From Mucilaginibacter sp. (GTDB lineage: Bacteria; Bacteroidota; Bacteroidia; Sphingobacteriales; Sphingobacteriaceae), in NCBI GenBank assembly GCA_025934475.1, contig JAICXZ010000066.1, positions 1-9,499 on the forward strand: a stretch of DNA of 9,499 nucleotides. The letters run 5' to 3'. The position numbers and the translations under genes are program-made. Of the stretch, positions 1 through 6,753 are shown piece after piece. The notes below the pieces were generated by a model. That model made no database searches and had not been told where the DNA came from. It was given only the letters and a program-made list of their open reading frames with translations. Within the stretch, counting starts at the first letter, position 1, and each line of letters begins with the position of its first letter.

Positions 1-19
1 AAACCAAAAATAAACCAAA

Positions 20-1087
20 TTGATCTATCTGCCTGAAATACGTGTGCACATAAAAACAATTGTATTTTTTACAGTTATTTTTATAGCTTCGTTGAAGGTG
101 AACGCGCAAGTAAAAACATTTACCAATCCGTTATTGTCTTCAGGAACTGATCCGTGGTGTATGCAGCGCGGTGGTTATTACTACTATACTAACAGTACCG
201 GTAGCAATATCACCTTATGGAAAACCAAGAATATCATCTACCTTAAAGCCGCTGAGAAAAAGGTGGTTTGGACACCTCCGGCAGGCACCATGTGGTCGAA
301 GGAACTTTGGGCGCCGGAGCTGCATTTCATCAATAATAAATGGTATGTATACTTTGCAGCAGATGATGGTGTAAATGATCATCACCGCATATACGTACTT
401 GAAAACAGTTCTGCCGATCCACTACCAGGTAAATGGACATTTAAGGGCAAAGTATCCGATCCCACCAATAAATGGGCCATTGATGCATCGGTTTTCATGA
501 ATAAAGGCCAACTTTTTATGATCTGGTCTGGTTGGGAAGGTGATACCAATGGTGAGCAGGATATCTATATTGCCAAACTCAAAAACCCATGGACCGTGGA
601 AGGTGAAAGGGTCAAACTCTCCTACCCTATGTACGATTGGGAGAAAAACGGCGATCTGCATGATGCCTCCAATCCGCCCCACGTGAATGTGAATGAAGGG
701 CCTGAAATATTAAAGCACGGTAATAAAATATTCCTGATTTACTCTGCCAGCGGCTGCTGGACCGATTTTTATGCACTGGGTATGCTGAGCACCAGTGCCG
801 ATGCCTATATGCTCGACCCTATATCCTGGATCAAATCAGATCAGCCGGTATTTAAGCAATCGCCGGAAAATGGTGTTTATGCTCCCGGGCATAATTCGTT
901 TTTTAAGTCGCCGAATGGCAAAGAGAATTGGATATTATATCATGCCAATTCTGCTCCGGGACAAGGCTGTGGAAGGGATCGTTCGCCGAGGGCTCAGAAA
1001 TTTACGTGGAAGGAGGACGGCAGTCCGGATTTTGGCACACCAATAAAAACAAACGAACCAATTCCATTACCTTCCGGCTCAAAATAA
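20..1087 (+). CDS. Secreted glycoside hydrolase family 43 protein (arabinanase/arabinofuranosidase/xylosidase type)
   Basis: A 355-residue single-domain five-bladed beta-propeller hydrolase, probably acting in the periplasm or outside the cell on arabinose- or xylose-containing polysaccharides. An N-terminal signal peptide has a hydrophobic run at about residues 13-25 and probable cleavage after VNA29. The three expected GH43 acids are visible: Asp44 in TDPW (general base), Asp155 in AIDAS (pKa modulator) and Glu226 in NEGPE (general acid). WAPELHF (97-103) and PGHNSFF (289-295, with the propeller-centre His291) are further family hallmarks. There is no C-terminal binding module. The start is taken as TTG at 20 because it directly follows the AAACCAAA leader that resembles those before other genes here; GTG at 44 would also leave an intact signal peptide. 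It is first of three closely spaced genes (gap of 10 bases to the next). The family is secure; the exact substrate cannot be read from the sequence. Confidence 0.9.
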   Translation: MIYLPEIRVHIKTIVFFTVIFIASLKVNAQVKTFTNPLLSSGTDPWCMQRGGYYYYTNSTGSNITLWKTKNIIYLKAAEKKVVWTPPAGTMWSKELWAPELHFINNKWYVYFAADDGVNDHHRIYVLENSSADPLPGKWTFKGKVSDPTNKWAIDASVFMNKGQLFMIWSGWEGDTNGEQDIYIAKLKNPWTVEGERVKLSYPMYDWEKNGDLHDASNPPHVNVNEGPEILKHGNKIFLIYSASGCWTDFYALGMLSTSADAYMLDPISWIKSDQPVFKQSPENGVYAPGHNSFFKSPNGKENWILYHANSAPGQGCGRDRSPRAQKFTWKEDGSPDFGTPIKTNEPIPLPSGSK

Positions 1088-1097
1088 ACCATTTACT

Positions 1098-2171
1098 ATG
1101 AGAATCAAACACCTACTATTAACAGGGATACTTGCAACGGGCTTTTGTATTGCCAATGCACAAACGAATCAGCAAACAGCAGGCATTTGGCCCGCTGCTA
1201 AGGCCAATGCCTGGTATGCAAAACACAAATGGATCAATGGTTCGGATTTTATCCCAAGTACGGCCATTAATCAGCTCGAAATGTGGCAGGCGGACACATT
1301 CGATCCGAAAACGATCGACCGCGAATTGGGTTATGCCGAAAGTATCGGTTTTAATGCCATGCGCGTTTTTCTGCATAGTATGGCCTGGAAACAGGATTCA
1401 AAAGGATTTAAGGAAAGGGTAAATCAATACCTGGCGATTGCGGATAAGCATCACATCCAAACCATATTCGTATTTTTTGATGACTGCTGGAATCCGACCG
1501 CCAAGATTGGCAAACAGCCGGAACCTAAAACTGGAATTCATAATTCGGGTTGGCTACAAGACCCGGGCAATCGTTTAACCCAAGCCGGCGAAATACCGAT
1601 GCTTCAAAAATATGTTACCGACGTGCTCACTACTTTTAAGCACGACAAACGCATCTTGTTGTGGGACCTTTATAACGAACCGGGCAACAGCAATAAGGGT
1701 GATCAATCGCTTGATCTTTTGTCGAAAATATTTATCTGGGGGCGTGCTGTAAACCCAGACCAGCCTCTTAGCGCCGGCTTGTGGGCCTGGAACCTGGAAA
1801 AGTTGAATGCATTCCAGGAAACCCATTCCGATGTAATTACTTATCACGATTATGAGGAACCGGAAAAACATGAACGGGTTGTTCAATTATTGAAAGCAAG
1901 CGGCAGGCCAGTGATCTGCACGGAATATATGGCACGGTTGCGTGGAAGTACCTTCGCCAACTCAATGCCCATGCTAAAAAAGGAGAATGTGGGTGCAATC
2001 AATTGGGGATTAGTATCAGGAAAAACAAATACTATTTATGCCTGGGATACGCCGATACCAAGCGGCGACGAGCCAAAAGTGTGGTTCCACGATGTATTCA
2101 GGAAAGACGGCACCCCTTACAACCAGGATGAAGCAGCTTTAATTAAGAAACTAAACAACAAAGACCAATAA
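1098..2171 (+). CDS. Secreted clan GH-A (GH5-like, cellulase-family) glycoside hydrolase
   Basis: A 357-residue (beta/alpha)8-barrel retaining glycosidase exported by a signal peptide (hydrophobic residues 6-19, likely cleavage after ANA21). The acid/base is Glu194 in WDLYNEPG, the classic Asn-Glu-Pro at the end of strand 4. The nucleophile is Glu276 in ICTEYMARL on strand 7. GFNAMRVFLH (84-93) and IFVFFDDCW (123-131) fit strands 2-3, and the aromatic Trp303 in AINWG fits strand 8 of the active site. Homologues of this kind are usually labelled cellulase-family glycosylhydrolase or 1,4-beta-xylanase without biochemical proof, so the substrate (xylan, glucan or mannan) is uncertain. It sits 10 bases after the GH43 gene and 11 before the mutarotase, so the three are almost certainly one transcript. 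Its pairing with a GH43 favours a hemicellulose target. The ATG at 1098 follows an AAACCATTT leader. Confidence 0.88.
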   Translation: MRIKHLLLTGILATGFCIANAQTNQQTAGIWPAAKANAWYAKHKWINGSDFIPSTAINQLEMWQADTFDPKTIDRELGYAESIGFNAMRVFLHSMAWKQDSKGFKERVNQYLAIADKHHIQTIFVFFDDCWNPTAKIGKQPEPKTGIHNSGWLQDPGNRLTQAGEIPMLQKYVTDVLTTFKHDKRILLWDLYNEPGNSNKGDQSLDLLSKIFIWGRAVNPDQPLSAGLWAWNLEKLNAFQETHSDVITYHDYEEPEKHERVVQLLKASGRPVICTEYMARLRGSTFANSMPMLKKENVGAINWGLVSGKTNTIYAWDTPIPSGDEPKVWFHDVFRKDGTPYNQDEAALIKKLNNKDQ

Positions 2172-2182
2172 ACAAACCAATT

Positions 2183-3358
2183 ATGAACACAAGGATTTTA
2201 TCTTTGGGCGTTTTTGCGGCCGCTATTGCGGCACTAAGCGCCTGCAACCAACCGGCAAATAAAACAACCACTAACACCACAATGAAAGATAGTACTATTA
2301 CCTATGGCCATCTTCCGGCCGATTCCGCATTTGAAAAAACCGTCGACGGCAAACAAACACACCTGTACACGCTAAAAAATAAGAATGGCGCAATCATGAC
2401 CATTACCAATTACGGCGGACGCATTGTGAACCTGCTGGTGCCGGATAGTGCTGGAAAAATGATCGATGTATCAGTGGGAATGGCAAGTGTGGAGGACTAT
2501 ATCAAATCGACTGAACGATATTATGGCGCAACCATTGGCCGCTACGGCAACCGTATAGCTAAGGGGCATTTTACGCTTGAAGGCAAACAATATACCCTGT
2601 CGACGAACAACGCGCCCAACTCGCTGCATGGCGGGAAAAAAGGCTATCAGGACGTAGTTTGGGATGCTAAAAAATTGAATGACCAAACGCTCGAGCTAAC
2701 TTATCTTTCTAAAGATATGGAGGAAGGTTATCCTGGCAATTTGCACATCAAAGTAGTTTATACACTGACTGACGACAACTCTATGAAAGCTGAGTATGAA
2801 GCAACCACAGACAAAACCACGGTTGTGAACCTCACTAACCATGCTTATTTTAACCTCAATGGCGAAGGTAGCGGAACGATTCTGAACCATGTGGTTGAAT
2901 TCAAAGCAGCAAATTATACACCGGTAGATTCAACCCTGATCCCGACTGGAAAAATTGAACCAGTTAAAGGAACACCATTTGACTTTACTACGCCTACTAC
3001 CATCGGCGCCCGCATTAATGACGTTAACGAGCAGCTGAAAAACGGCAAAGGTTATGACCATAACTTCGTTTTGGACAAGCATGATATATCGGCGCCGATC
3101 GCTACCGTGAAAGGCGATAAAACAGGCATCGTTATGGAAATTTACACCGAGGAGCCCGGTCTGCAGTTTTACAGCGGTAACTTTATGCAGGGTAAAAACA
3201 CCATGAAATATGGCGACAAAGATGATTACAGAACGGCTTTTGCTATGGAAACACAGCATTTCCCTGATTCGCCTAATCAGCCTCAGTTCCCATCCACGGT
3301 TTTAAAACCTGGACAAACTTACAAAACAGTGTCCATCTACAAGTTCAAAACAAAATAA
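2183..3358 (+). CDS. galM: Aldose 1-epimerase (mutarotase), lipoprotein form
   Basis: Interconverts alpha and beta anomers of free aldoses such as galactose, glucose, xylose or arabinose. The 391-residue protein starts with a type II signal peptide whose lipobox LSAC places the lipidated Cys21 after about 20 residues, so this mutarotase acts outside the cytoplasm, anchored in a membrane. Galactose mutarotase motifs appear in order: NYGGRIVNLLVPD (76-88), IGRYGNRIAKG (118-128), NSLHGG with substrate-binding His149, TNHAYFNL with the probable catalytic acid His220, GYDHNFVLD, and METQHFPDSPN with the probable catalytic base Glu356. The domain is full length; the extra residues are the signal and a Thr/Asn-rich linker (about 22-40). 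As the last gene of the GH43-GH5-like operon it would equilibrate sugars released by those enzymes before uptake. The symbol marks the family; the sugar preference is unknown. Confidence 0.93.
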   Translation: MNTRILSLGVFAAAIAALSACNQPANKTTTNTTMKDSTITYGHLPADSAFEKTVDGKQTHLYTLKNKNGAIMTITNYGGRIVNLLVPDSAGKMIDVSVGMASVEDYIKSTERYYGATIGRYGNRIAKGHFTLEGKQYTLSTNNAPNSLHGGKKGYQDVVWDAKKLNDQTLELTYLSKDMEEGYPGNLHIKVVYTLTDDNSMKAEYEATTDKTTVVNLTNHAYFNLNGEGSGTILNHVVEFKAANYTPVDSTLIPTGKIEPVKGTPFDFTTPTTIGARINDVNEQLKNGKGYDHNFVLDKHDISAPIATVKGDKTGIVMEIYTEEPGLQFYSGNFMQGKNTMKYGDKDDYRTAFAMETQHFPDSPNQPQFPSTVLKPGQTYKTVSIYKFKTK

Positions 3359-3419
3359 CAAACTTGATATAATATTCTAATTTACAACACGTTAAATAGG
3401 AATCAAAACGCTTTTCATA
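3359..3419. other. Short AT-rich spacer, no clear signal
   Basis: Sixty-one AT-rich bases separate the mutarotase stop from the next start. A promoter for the following gene may lie here, but no full TAnnTTTG element is present; TAATTTAC at 3379-3386 is only a partial match. No GC-rich stem followed by a T run is seen, so a terminator for the sugar operon is not identifiable. Confidence 0.3.
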
Positions 3420-3902
3420 ATGAAAACGTCGCGGTTCCTATTTGCGTTTATAATGAGCCTGATGACTTTCTGTAGTTGTACCCACACACTTTATACTCAC
3501 CAGCAAGTACTGCAAAAATGCCATACCAAAGATGATGTGCTAAAGCAGTTTGGCCAGCCTGATGAGATTAATCCGGGGCCGGGATTTGATCAGTGGACCT
3601 ACAATATGGACAAGGCCCATCCTAAACGAAAACCTCAAAAAGATGAACCGCCTGTTACCGCTCCGGACTCTCTCGTCCGCGATTCATTACACAAGGTAAA
3701 TCCGGAAAAATTCACAAAATACATCAAATTTATTTTCGACGGACAAGGTAAGGTTGCTGGCTACAAAACTGAGGGTATCGATCTGACCCACAAAGAAAAG
3801 GATAGCTTTGGCAAAAGCTTCGCTACCATTACCGGGGGAATACTTGTTATATCGGTACTTGTCGCCCTGGAATTATACAAAGACGGCGCATTCGACAATT
3901 AA
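3420..3902 (+). CDS. Small BamE/SmpA-like lipoprotein with C-terminal membrane segment
   Basis: A 160-residue protein of unknown function. The N-terminus is a type II signal peptide ending FCSC, giving lipid-modified Cys20. Residues 36-63 (TKDDVLKQFGQPDE followed by DQWTYNMD) match the pattern of the SmpA/BamE-like fold: a helix, a Gly-x-Pro turn and a Trp-x-Tyr strand. The later strand KYIKFIFDGQGKVAGY also fits that fold. Between these parts lies a Pro/Lys/Asp-rich insert (about 66-92). Residues about 135-152 form a short hydrophobic stretch that could span a membrane, followed by a charged tail. A lipid anchor plus a C-terminal membrane helix is unusual. The gene stands alone, 61 bases after the mutarotase and converging on the iron-sulfur gene with 16 bases between stops. 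The BamE resemblance is my reading of the motif and does not imply a role in outer-membrane protein assembly. Confidence 0.7.
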   Translation: MKTSRFLFAFIMSLMTFCSCTHTLYTHQQVLQKCHTKDDVLKQFGQPDEINPGPGFDQWTYNMDKAHPKRKPQKDEPPVTAPDSLVRDSLHKVNPEKFTKYIKFIFDGQGKVAGYKTEGIDLTHKEKDSFGKSFATITGGILVISVLVALELYKDGAFDN

Positions 3903-3918
3903 ATCACTGTTCCCTATT

Positions 3919-4128
3919 CTACACAAATGATAATGCTCCGGAAGGGCATTTATTTACCTGGTTGATGATCGCTTCGGTATCAGCGCCCTGCACGTTGATC
4001 CACGGTTTTTGAGCAAGATTGAACACCGCCGGTAGCCCTTTAACACAATTGGCCGAATGCACACATAAACCCGGCTGCCAGATCACTGTTATTTCGCCGT
4101 TATCATATCTTTTGGTATTGTCTTCCAT
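3919..4128 (-). CDS. Small (4Fe-4S)-binding protein, YjdI/Fer4_19 type
   Basis: A 69-residue cytoplasmic protein resembling the divergent single-cluster 4Fe-4S domain family that includes E. coli YjdI. Candidate cluster ligands are Cys22 and Cys28 in LCVHSANCVKG, and Cys61 in NKCPSGAL; His24 lies in the first motif. Only three cysteines exist in the protein, so a classical four-Cys cluster is impossible without another ligand such as His24 or a second protein. The family typically shows a C-x-H-x3-C ... CPxGAL pattern, which matches exactly. The role of the family is not well defined; redox transfer or Fe-S delivery is inferred. It is transcribed divergently from the Rieske oxygenase gene, 84 bases away, which may be coincidence or may mark a shared redox function. 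An AGAGGA stretch lies immediately before the ATG. Confidence 0.85.
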   Translation of the reverse strand: MEDNTKRYDNGEITVIWQPGLCVHSANCVKGLPAVFNLAQKPWINVQGADTEAIINQVNKCPSGALSFV

Positions 4129-4130
4129 AT

Positions 4131-4158
4131 CCTCTAAATTACAACATTAAATCAGAGG
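4131..4158. promoter_or_regulatory. Imperfect palindrome and weak -7 element in the divergent spacer
   Basis: CCTCT at 4131-4135 and AGAGG at 4154-4158 form the outer arms of a 28-base imperfect inverted repeat, with partial pairing inward. It lies just upstream of the minus-strand iron-sulfur gene. Read on the minus strand, TAATTTAG (4141-4134) differs in one position from the Bacteroidota -7 consensus TAnnTTTG and would give a very short leader. An operator or promoter is possible but weakly supported. Confidence 0.25.
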
Positions 4159-4160
4159 CC

Positions 4161-4194
4161 GAAAGCTGAAAGTCCAAAGCCGAAAGTAAAAGCT
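4161..4194. repeat. Tandem heptamer repeat, GAAAGYN type
   Basis: Four consecutive 7-base units, GAAAGCT, GAAAGTC, CAAAGCC and GAAAGTA (4161-4188), are followed by a fifth unit AAAAGCT (4188-4194) shifted by one base. The core AAAG recurs every 7 bases. The repeat lies 18 bases upstream of the Rieske oxygenase start, in the spacer shared with the divergent iron-sulfur gene. Its origin is unknown: it could be a slippage-generated tract with an effect on promoter spacing, or a neutral dispersed element. Confidence 0.6.
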
Positions 4195-4212
4195 AAACCC
4201 AACAAACCATTT

Positions 4213-5301
4213 ATGCCTCATTTTACTGTCGACACTAATATAGCCCGGGCCAAAACTTTACACGCGGATTTTTATACCAGTCAGGAGGTATTTGACCAAT
4301 GCCGTGAACGAATGTTCGCCACATCGTGGCAATTTATTGGGGGCAGCGATATGGTAAAAAATGCGGGGGATGTATATCCTTTTACGCTTCTGCCCGATTA
4401 CCTGGATGAACCGCTGCTGCTCACAAATGACAAGTCGAACCAGGTTCATTTATTATCCAATGTTTGTACCCACCGGGGCAATATTGTTGCCGAAAAAGCG
4501 TGCAAATTGAACAATCTCCGCTGCCGTTACCATGGGCGCTTGTTTGGGCTTGACGGAAAATTTGCTTCGATGCCAGAATTTAAGGAAGTGGAGGACTTTC
4601 CGTCGAAAGACGACGACCTTACAGCCCTAAGCCTGTTTAAATGGAGCAACTGGCTTTTTACTTCGCTTAACCCAATATATCAGCCCGAAATATTTTTCAA
4701 GGATATGAAAGAACGCGTTAGCTGGATGCCGCTGGACGATTTCAAACTATATCCCGAATTATGCCGAACATTCGATGTTAAAGCCAACTGGGCGTTATAT
4801 TGCGAGAACTACCTTGAAGGATTTCATATCCCCTTTGTTCACGCCGGATTAAATGCCGTGATCGATTTTGGCGAATACGCCACCGAGCTGTTTTTCCCCT
4901 ACTCCAGCTTACAACTTGGTTTGGCGCGTACCAATGAAAATTGCTTTGATCTGCCTGAGAACTCGCCCGATTACGGCAGAAATGTGGCGGCTTATTATTT
5001 CTGGGTGTTTCCAAACATGATGTTCAACTTTTATCCATGGGGATTGTCGGTCAATGTTGTGGAACCAGTTTCTGTTGGCGAATGCAGGGTTAGGTTCATT
5101 TCGTACGTTTGGGACGAAACCAAACTCGACAACGGTGCAGGATCAGGACTTGATAAAGTAGAAGCTGAAGATGAAGAGATCGTCCAAAATGTGCAGCGAG
5201 GAGTTCGTTCGAGATTTTATAAACACGGCCGTTACTCAGTAACCAGGGAACAGGGCACCCATCATTTTCACCGCATTTTAGCCGAATTCATCAACAAATA
5301 A
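4213..5301 (+). CDS. Rieske non-heme iron oxygenase, alpha subunit (choline/carnitine monooxygenase-like group)
   Basis: A 362-residue cytoplasmic oxygenase using O2 and electrons from a reductase to hydroxylate or demethylate a substrate. The N-terminal Rieske [2Fe-2S] domain has all ligands, Cys85-x-His87 in VCTHRG and Cys104-x2-His107 in RCRYHG (spacing C-x-H-x16-C-x2-H). The catalytic START-like domain carries ENYLEGFHIPFVH, giving the bridging Glu202 and iron ligands His205 and His210; the third ligand is Asp320 in EAEDEEIVQNVQRG. The use of Glu as bridge, the ED-x3-VQ-x-G element and the ending with HHFH (350-353) place it nearer the choline/carnitine/glycine-betaine oxygenase group than the aromatic dioxygenases, though automatic annotation would probably say aromatic ring-hydroxylating. 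The ATG follows AAACCATTT. A permease gene starts one base after the stop, implying a bicistronic unit. No beta subunit or reductase is nearby. The substrate is unknown. Confidence 0.92.
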   Translation: MPHFTVDTNIARAKTLHADFYTSQEVFDQCRERMFATSWQFIGGSDMVKNAGDVYPFTLLPDYLDEPLLLTNDKSNQVHLLSNVCTHRGNIVAEKACKLNNLRCRYHGRLFGLDGKFASMPEFKEVEDFPSKDDDLTALSLFKWSNWLFTSLNPIYQPEIFFKDMKERVSWMPLDDFKLYPELCRTFDVKANWALYCENYLEGFHIPFVHAGLNAVIDFGEYATELFFPYSSLQLGLARTNENCFDLPENSPDYGRNVAAYYFWVFPNMMFNFYPWGLSVNVVEPVSVGECRVRFISYVWDETKLDNGAGSGLDKVEAEDEEIVQNVQRGVRSRFYKHGRYSVTREQGTHHFHRILAEFINK

Positions 5302-5302
5302 C

Positions 5303-6733
5303 ATGGCCCAACTCGAGCGCAAACTGGGCCTGCCGGCAGCAATATCTATTGTTATCGGATCGGTCATCGGCAGTAGTATTTTCATGAAGCCGGCAACTAT
5401 GGCGGGGCAGCTGGGATCTCCCCTAATGCTGCTGGCCGTTTGGGTTGTGGCCGGGGTAGTATCACTTTTTGGCAGCATGATTAATGCCGAAGTAGGCTGC
5501 GCTATTCCCGAAACTGGTGGGCAGTATACCTATTTCAGGTACATGTACGGCAACTTTTTCGCCTACCTGTTCGGCTGGTCGTCTTTTGTCGTTATCGATA
5601 CCGCGAGTATTTCCGGCATCGCGTTTGTTTTCGGTGAGTATTCGGAATACTTCTTTCCAAATCATCGCCTTCCTCACTTTCCAGCGGCTATCGAACACAG
5701 TATTTCTATCGTTATTCCATACATTGGCCGGTTTTATTTGCTGGAGAATATCGGCGTAAAAGTTGTGGCGGTATCGATAATTTTCATATTCTCGTGGATT
5801 AACGTCCGGAGCGTAAAAGCCGGCGGCGCTGTGCAGGTTTTCTTTTCGATATTAAAAGTTGCTGCGCTGATATTCCTGGTTGGGGTAATCTTTTTTTCCG
5901 GGCAAGGTCATACAATTAATTTGACCAAGGCCTCTCCCACTTTTGACCATGCGTATTGGCATCAATTTACAGCATTTATAGCGGCCACAACCGGAGCACT
6001 TGCGGCTTACGACGGCTGGAACAACCTCGGTTTTATTGGTGGTGAGATCAAAGAACCGCAAAGAAATATTCCCCGGGGACTAATAATAGGACTGTTGCTT
6101 TGCATGCTTCTGTACGTCTTAACCAATGAGGCGTATTTATACATGATGCCGGTCGACGAAATGAAAAACTCGACGTTGGTTGCCTCAGACGCATTATATA
6201 AAATCATGGGTTTCGGTGGTGCTGGTTTAATTGCTGCTCTGGTTTTGCTATCCACTGCTGGCTGCACCAACAGCAACATCCTACCCTGCTCCCGAGTGAT
6301 ATTTGCGATGTCGCAGGAAAAAAATTTCTTTGAATTTGCCGGCAAAGTGAATCCCAAATATCAGACGCCATCTAATGCCTTATGGTTCCAGGCAGCCTGG
6401 GGAACGGTGTTGGTGCTCATAGGATCATTCGACATGTTGATGGATATGTTTGTGTTTATTACCTGGATATTTTACGGTTTTGCGGCATTCGGAATATTTA
6501 TTCTTCGTAAAAAGATGCCAGGCGCGAATCATGGTTACAGGCTCAAAGGCTATCCAATTCTTCCCATTATATTCATTTTATTTTCAACCTTATACGTTGT
6601 TATAACGCTATATAATGACATCAACGATTACATCGCCGGACGGTCGCACCTCATTGTGTCGGTCTTTGGGCTCGTGCTGGTTGCGGTAGGCATTCCGTTA
6701 TTCTGGTACTTCCGGCGTAAGCAGTTGAGCTAA
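5303..6733 (+). CDS. APC-superfamily amino acid permease
   Basis: A 476-residue inner-membrane transporter with about 12 predicted membrane helices. The first, at about residues 9-30, contains the APC signature IGSVIGSSIFMKPA, where the unwound helix normally contacts substrate amino and carboxyl groups. Further hydrophobic spans lie at about 41-64, 83-111, 150-170, 178-200, 220-245, 260-282 and 300-325, with four more in the last 110 residues. AAYDGWNNLGFIGGEIKEPQRNIPRG (about 235-260) is the well-conserved helix 6 to loop region of the LAT/SteT-like branch. Length and topology are normal for the family. Substrates in this branch are neutral amino acids, often by exchange, but specificity cannot be assigned. 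The start lies one base after the oxygenase stop, so the two are co-transcribed and probably translationally coupled, which suggests that the permease imports the oxygenase substrate or its product. Confidence 0.9.
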   Translation: MAQLERKLGLPAAISIVIGSVIGSSIFMKPATMAGQLGSPLMLLAVWVVAGVVSLFGSMINAEVGCAIPETGGQYTYFRYMYGNFFAYLFGWSSFVVIDTASISGIAFVFGEYSEYFFPNHRLPHFPAAIEHSISIVIPYIGRFYLLENIGVKVVAVSIIFIFSWINVRSVKAGGAVQVFFSILKVAALIFLVGVIFFSGQGHTINLTKASPTFDHAYWHQFTAFIAATTGALAAYDGWNNLGFIGGEIKEPQRNIPRGLIIGLLLCMLLYVLTNEAYLYMMPVDEMKNSTLVASDALYKIMGFGGAGLIAALVLLSTAGCTNSNILPCSRVIFAMSQEKNFFEFAGKVNPKYQTPSNALWFQAAWGTVLVLIGSFDMLMDMFVFITWIFYGFAAFGIFILRKKMPGANHGYRLKGYPILPIIFILFSTLYVVITLYNDINDYIAGRSHLIVSVFGLVLVAVGIPLFWYFRRKQLS

Positions 6734-6741
6734 ACATTCCT

Positions 6742-6749
6742 TATTTTTG
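6742..6749 (+). promoter_or_regulatory. Candidate Bacteroidota -7 element before moaD
   Basis: TATTTTTG matches the Bacteroidota promoter consensus TAnnTTTG exactly and lies 4 bases upstream of the moaD ATG. Initiation about 6-7 bases downstream would give a leaderless or nearly leaderless transcript. No convincing TTTG -33 element lies at the expected distance. moaD could equally be read through from the permease 20 bases upstream. Confidence 0.4.
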
Positions 6750-6753
6750 TGCT

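Noticed and set aside
44..46. GTG at 44 as the start of the GH43 gene
   Set aside because: It would still leave a good signal peptide, but TTG at 20 has the AAACCA leader seen at other genes. I kept TTG as the call and GTG as an alternative.
2930..3259. Long open frame antisense to the mutarotase gene
   Set aside because: It lies wholly opposite a well-supported mutarotase and its translation shows no recognisable domain; it is a shadow of the real gene.
3412..3426. Perfect 7-base inverted repeat TTTTCAT/ATGAAAA around the start codon of the BamE-like gene
   Set aside because: Arms this short and AT-rich are expected about once by chance in a window of this size, so it is not claimed as an operator.
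4161..4194. Heptamer tract as a CRISPR array
   Set aside because: Units are 7 bases and contiguous with no spacers, and no cas genes are present.
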